8,903 bases of DNA from the NCBI GenBank assembly GCA_038211505.1, contig JBBQVO010000143.1, positions 1-8,903 on the forward strand. The letters run 5' to 3'. Below, in pieces: positions 6,382 to 8,903 of the stretch (position 1 is its first letter; the number at the start of each line of letters is the position of its first letter). The notes beneath the pieces are model-generated. The model had not been told where the DNA came from. It ran no database searches and was given only the letters and a program-made list of their open reading frames with translations. The position numbers and the translations under genes are program-made. Origin of the DNA: JBBQVO01 sp038211505. GTDB taxonomy: Bacteria > Chloroflexota > Dehalococcoidia > DSTF01 > JACRBR01.

Positions 6382-6415
6382 TGCCGGGAGGTCGCAATTC
6401 TGTGGCCTCCTGGCA
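6382..6415 (+). promoter_or_regulatory. Intercistronic hairpin between the binding protein and livH
   Basis: TGCCGGGAGG (6382-6391) pairs with CCTCCTGGCA (6406-6415) over 10 bp with a single G-U pair and a 14-nt loop. No T-run follows, so it is not a simple terminator. Its place, 26 nt after the first gene's stop and 25 nt before livH, fits a structure that protects the upstream mRNA or partly reduces transcription of the downstream genes. This would keep the binding protein more abundant than the membrane parts. That role is inference from position. Confidence 0.55.
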
Positions 6416-6426
6416 CTACTTAAGGC

Positions 6427-6433
6427 AGGAAGG
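6427..6433 (+). promoter_or_regulatory. Ribosome binding site setting the livH start
   Basis: AGGAAGG ends 7 nt before GTG 6441-6443. The upstream in-frame ATG at 6381 has no such site and lies beside the hairpin stem, so translation most likely starts at the GTG. Confidence 0.7.
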
Positions 6434-6440
6434 CGCGTGC

Positions 6441-7352
6441 GTGCAGGAGTGGATCCAGCTCCTCATTGACGGTGTGACGATCGGCGGCGTTTACGCCGTG
6501 ATCGCGCTTGGGTATACGCTGGTGTACGGCGTCCTGCGCATGATCAACTTCGCCCACGGCGAGTTGTTCATGATGGGTGCCTTCACCGGCTACTTCACAC
6601 TCACCGCGTTCGAGAATCATTCCAATTTCAACGACTCCCTTCCGGTGTTGACGATCGCCGTGGCGATCGTGATGGGGATGGTCGTCGCGGTGACGTTGGC
6701 GCTGTTGATGGAGCGCATCGCGTACAGGCCGCTGCGGAACGCGCCGCGGCTCGCGCCGCTGATTAGCGCTATCGGGGTGTCGATCCTGCTGCGGAACATC
6801 ATGCTGCGAGTGACGAACGCGCAGGGGAAGGTGTATCCGCAGGTCTTTCCGCGCACGGCGCTGGAGATCGGCGAGATCCGCTTGCTGTACGTGCAGATCT
6901 TCCTGCTCGTTCTCTCGGTTTTTTTCCTGGCGTTGCTGTACTTGTTTATCCAGCGGACGAAGGCGGGCGTGGCGATCCGCGCCGTAGCGGAAGATCGCAA
7001 CACGGCATCGCTGATGGGCATAGACGTGGACCGAACGATCATGACGACGTTTGCAGCGGGCGCGGCGCTCGCGGGTGCGGCGGGCGTGGTGTACGGGATG
7101 TTCGTGACGACGGCGACGTCCGACATGGGGTTCATCCCGGGGATCAAGGCGTTCACGGCGGCTGTGCTGGGCGGCATCGGGAGCGTGCCGGGCGCGATGG
7201 CTGGCGGATATTTCCTGGGCATCACGGAGGCGTTGAGCACGAAGTTCTTCGGGGCACAATACAAGGACGTTGTGGCGTTCATGCTGCTTGTGGGGGTGCT
7301 GATCTTCCGCCCGTGGGGCCTGTTCGGCAAGCGCGACGACAAGCGGGCGTGA
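6441..7352 (+). CDS. livH: Branched-chain amino acid ABC transporter permease LivH
   Basis: This 303-residue integral membrane protein is one of the two channel subunits of the importer. It is highly hydrophobic, with several helices. The first carries the family signature GGVYAVIALGYTLVYGVLRMINFAHGELFMMGAF in shortened form at residues 15-47, with the hallmark NFAHGEL at 36-42. The cytoplasmic loop contacting the ATPase is seen as AIRAVAEDRNTASLMGID (178-195). The conserved C-terminal segment FTAAVLGGIGSVPGAMAGG follows at 238-256, and the protein ends in FRPWGLFGKR. The length of about 300 residues is normal for LivH. The GTG start at 6441 is chosen for its AGGAAGG site; a start at ATG 6381 would add 20 residues unlike the family. 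The stop is 3 nt before livM, so the two are translated as a pair. Confidence 0.93.
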   Translation: MQEWIQLLIDGVTIGGVYAVIALGYTLVYGVLRMINFAHGELFMMGAFTGYFTLTAFENHSNFNDSLPVLTIAVAIVMGMVVAVTLALLMERIAYRPLRNAPRLAPLISAIGVSILLRNIMLRVTNAQGKVYPQVFPRTALEIGEIRLLYVQIFLLVLSVFFLALLYLFIQRTKAGVAIRAVAEDRNTASLMGIDVDRTIMTTFAAGAALAGAAGVVYGMFVTTATSDMGFIPGIKAFTAAVLGGIGSVPGAMAGGYFLGITEALSTKFFGAQYKDVVAFMLLVGVLIFRPWGLFGKRDDKRA

Positions 7353-7355
7353 GCG

Positions 7356-8603
7356 ATGGCCGCTGACGCGCTCCGCACGCTGGCAACGAAGCTGAGCCCA
7401 GCACGATACTGGCAACGCAGCGCTGAGGCGCTGCAGCGGACGCCGCCCGGCGCGTTGGTCGTGCGCTACGGTCAGTTTGTGGTGCTGCCGCTCCTGGCCA
7501 TCGCGGGCGGGCTGGGGCCATCGTACTTCGGCATCCGGTGGACATTCGCGATCCTGGTCGTCGTCATGTACGTACTGCTTCGATCGCGCAGCGGGCTTTT
7601 CGGGCTTGCGTTGCTAGCGTCGATGCTCGTGTACCTCCCGCACCAGATGGACGTGTTCGAGCGCGGCATCATGTTCGACATCGCGCTGTACGCCATGCTG
7701 GGGATCGGTCTGAACGTTGTTGTCGGCTTCGCCGGCCTGCTGGACCTCGGGTATGTGGCGTTCTTCGCAAGCGGCGCGTACTTGTACGCGCTGCTCTCAG
7801 CGCCGGAGTCCGCGGGCGGATTCGATGTCGGTACCAGCTTCTGGCTCGTATTGCCGATGGCGATGGTGCTTACGGCACTGATGGGCATCGCGTTGGGCGT
7901 GCCGGTGCTGCGTCTGCGCGGCGACTACCTGGCTATCGTGACACTTGGGTTCGGCGAGATCATCCGCATCATGATTCGAAATGAAGACGGCGTGACGAAC
8001 GGCACGTTCGGCGTGTTCTCGATACCGAAGCCGCACTTCGTCGGCCGGGAGTTGAGCGGACCGGTCGAACTGTACTTCGTCGTGCTGTCCGGCTGTTTCA
8101 TTGCCGCGTTCGCCTCGGAGCGAATCCGAGACTCTCGGGTCGGGCGCGCGTGGGAGGCGATCCGCGAGGACGAGGACGTGGCGGCGGGAATGGGCGTCGA
8201 CACGACGGTGTACAAGCTGTTGGCGTTCGCTATCGGTGCGGCGATTGGCGGTGCGGGCGGCGTGGTCTACGCAGCGAAACAGACCGCCGTCTTTCCGCAA
8301 GACTTCAATCTCGACGTATCAATCAACGTGCTGGCGCTGGTGATCATCGGCGGCATGGGTAACGTGCGCGGCGTGGTGCTGGGGGCGATGCTGCTGATCG
8401 GTCTGCCGGAGGTACTGCGCGACGTCAGTGTCGATGTGGGGTTCGTTCACCTGACAAACTTAGGCGCGGACTATCGGCTCGTGATCTTCGGCGCGGCGCT
8501 CGTGGCGGTGATGGTGTTGCGGCCGGAAGGTCTGTTGCCGTCGACGAGGCGGGCGGCCGAGTTCGAGCAAGCGGAGCTGCTGGAAGCCGAGACCGGCGTA
8601 TAG
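7356..8603 (+). CDS. livM: Branched-chain amino acid ABC transporter permease LivM
   Basis: This 415-residue membrane protein is the second channel subunit, pairing with LivH. Family marks: GLNVVVGFAGLLDLGYVAFF (118-137), LRLRGDYLAIVTLGFGEIIRI (185-205), the ATPase-contact loop GRAWEAIREDEDVAAGMGVD (263-282), and IGGMGNVRGVVLGA (331-344). The C-terminus RPEGLLPSTRR (389-399) is also typical. An N-terminal stretch of about 40 residues precedes the first helix, and one helical pair is present before the core domain, as in longer LivM versions. A hydrophilic acidic tail (EFEQAELLEAETGV) ends the protein. ATG 7356 lies 3 nt after the livH stop with little ribosome site, which suggests translational coupling. 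Only one base separates its stop from the livG start. Confidence 0.93.
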   Translation: MAADALRTLATKLSPARYWQRSAEALQRTPPGALVVRYGQFVVLPLLAIAGGLGPSYFGIRWTFAILVVVMYVLLRSRSGLFGLALLASMLVYLPHQMDVFERGIMFDIALYAMLGIGLNVVVGFAGLLDLGYVAFFASGAYLYALLSAPESAGGFDVGTSFWLVLPMAMVLTALMGIALGVPVLRLRGDYLAIVTLGFGEIIRIMIRNEDGVTNGTFGVFSIPKPHFVGRELSGPVELYFVVLSGCFIAAFASERIRDSRVGRAWEAIREDEDVAAGMGVDTTVYKLLAFAIGAAIGGAGGVVYAAKQTAVFPQDFNLDVSINVLALVIIGGMGNVRGVVLGAMLLIGLPEVLRDVSVDVGFVHLTNLGADYRLVIFGAALVAVMVLRPEGLLPSTRRAAEFEQAELLEAETGV

Positions 8604-8604
8604 C

Positions 8605-8903
8605 ATGGCGATCCTTTCCGTCCGCAATGTGGCGCTGCGCTTCGAGGGTCTCGTGGCGCTGAACGGCGTAGACATTGAGGTCGAACCGCTCACGATCGTC
8701 GGCGTGATCGGGCCGAACGGCGCGGGCAAAACGACGTTCTTCAACCTGCTCACGGGGTTCTACAAACCGACGTCGGGTGAGATCTGGTTCGAGGGGCAGC
8801 GCATCGACGGAAAGCCGCTGCACCGGATCGCGCGTGCGGGGATCAGCCGGACATTCCAGAACATTCGCCTCTTCTCCAACATGACGGCGATCGAGAACGT
8901 CCT
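8605..8903 (+). CDS. livG: Branched-chain amino acid ABC transporter ATP-binding protein LivG, 5' part
   Basis: The first 99 codons of the ATPase subunit are present; the gene runs off the right edge. Visible motifs are the Walker A GPNGAGKT (36-43) and the Q-loop region SRTFQNIRLFSNMTAIENV (81-99) with Gln85, both diagnostic of LivG-type ATPases. ABC signature, Walker B and the switch His would lie beyond the window. The segment before Walker A reads VEPLTIVGVIG, where most relatives have a Gly-Glu turn (-PGEIVGLIG); this is a modest departure and should not affect nucleotide binding. The ATG follows the livM TAG by one base and has no strong ribosome site, so coupling to livM is likely. LivF would be expected downstream. 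Confidence 0.92.
   Translation, partial: MAILSVRNVALRFEGLVALNGVDIEVEPLTIVGVIGPNGAGKTTFFNLLTGFYKPTSGEIWFEGQRIDGKPLHRIARAGISRTFQNIRLFSNMTAIENV

Noticed and set aside
5144..6397. Minus-strand ORF of 417 codons opposite the binding-protein gene
   Set aside because: Arg/His/Val-rich antisense product with no recognisable domain; the plus-strand gene has a lipobox, a ribosome site and family motifs.
6420..7415. Minus-strand ORF of 331 codons opposite livH
   Set aside because: Arg/His/Gln-rich reverse reading of a GC-rich permease gene with no domain; livH is unambiguous.

Overview
The window looks like chromosomal DNA from a free-living, GC-rich bacterium (about 60% G+C by eye). The mix suggests Chloroflexota (Dehalococcoidia-like) or, second choice, Actinobacteria: a lipoprotein with a long Ala/Thr-rich linker, an F420/deazaflavin-type nitroreductase-fold protein, HD-GYP and PAS-GGDEF-EAL proteins, and a secreted fibronectin-III-type protein. 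This placement is inference; no rRNA or other marker gene is present.

Layout. 1-183 (+) is the C-terminal end of a fibronectin-type-III-like protein. 184-445 is a gene-free convergent spacer with a weak terminator-like hairpin and a 46-nt imperfect palindrome. 446-3340 (-) is a large membrane-anchored HAMP-PAS-PAS-GGDEF-EAL protein for cyclic-di-GMP turnover. 3539-4006 (-) is a small deazaflavin-dependent nitroreductase-family protein. 4015-4653 (-) is a decayed HD-GYP phosphodiesterase gene, interrupted by an amber codon at a conserved tyrosine and carrying motif lesions. 4684-4971 (+) is an N-terminally truncated YbaK/EbsC-type (prolyl-tRNA editing-like) remnant, head-to-head with the HD-GYP remnant.

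From 4977 to the right edge (+) lies a branched-chain amino acid (LIV/HAAT-type) ABC transporter operon: a sigma70-like promoter, a substrate-binding lipoprotein, a spacer hairpin, the permeases livH and livM, and the 5' part of the ATPase livG, cut by the window end. The binding protein captures an amino acid-like ligand outside the cell, LivH and LivM form the channel, and LivG with an expected LivF drives transport with ATP.

No CRISPR array, RNA gene, complete insertion sequence or integrase was seen. I do not see a convincing undescribed multi-gene system. The most informative part is 4000-4980, where two truncated or broken genes abut between an intact c-di-GMP gene cluster and the transporter operon.
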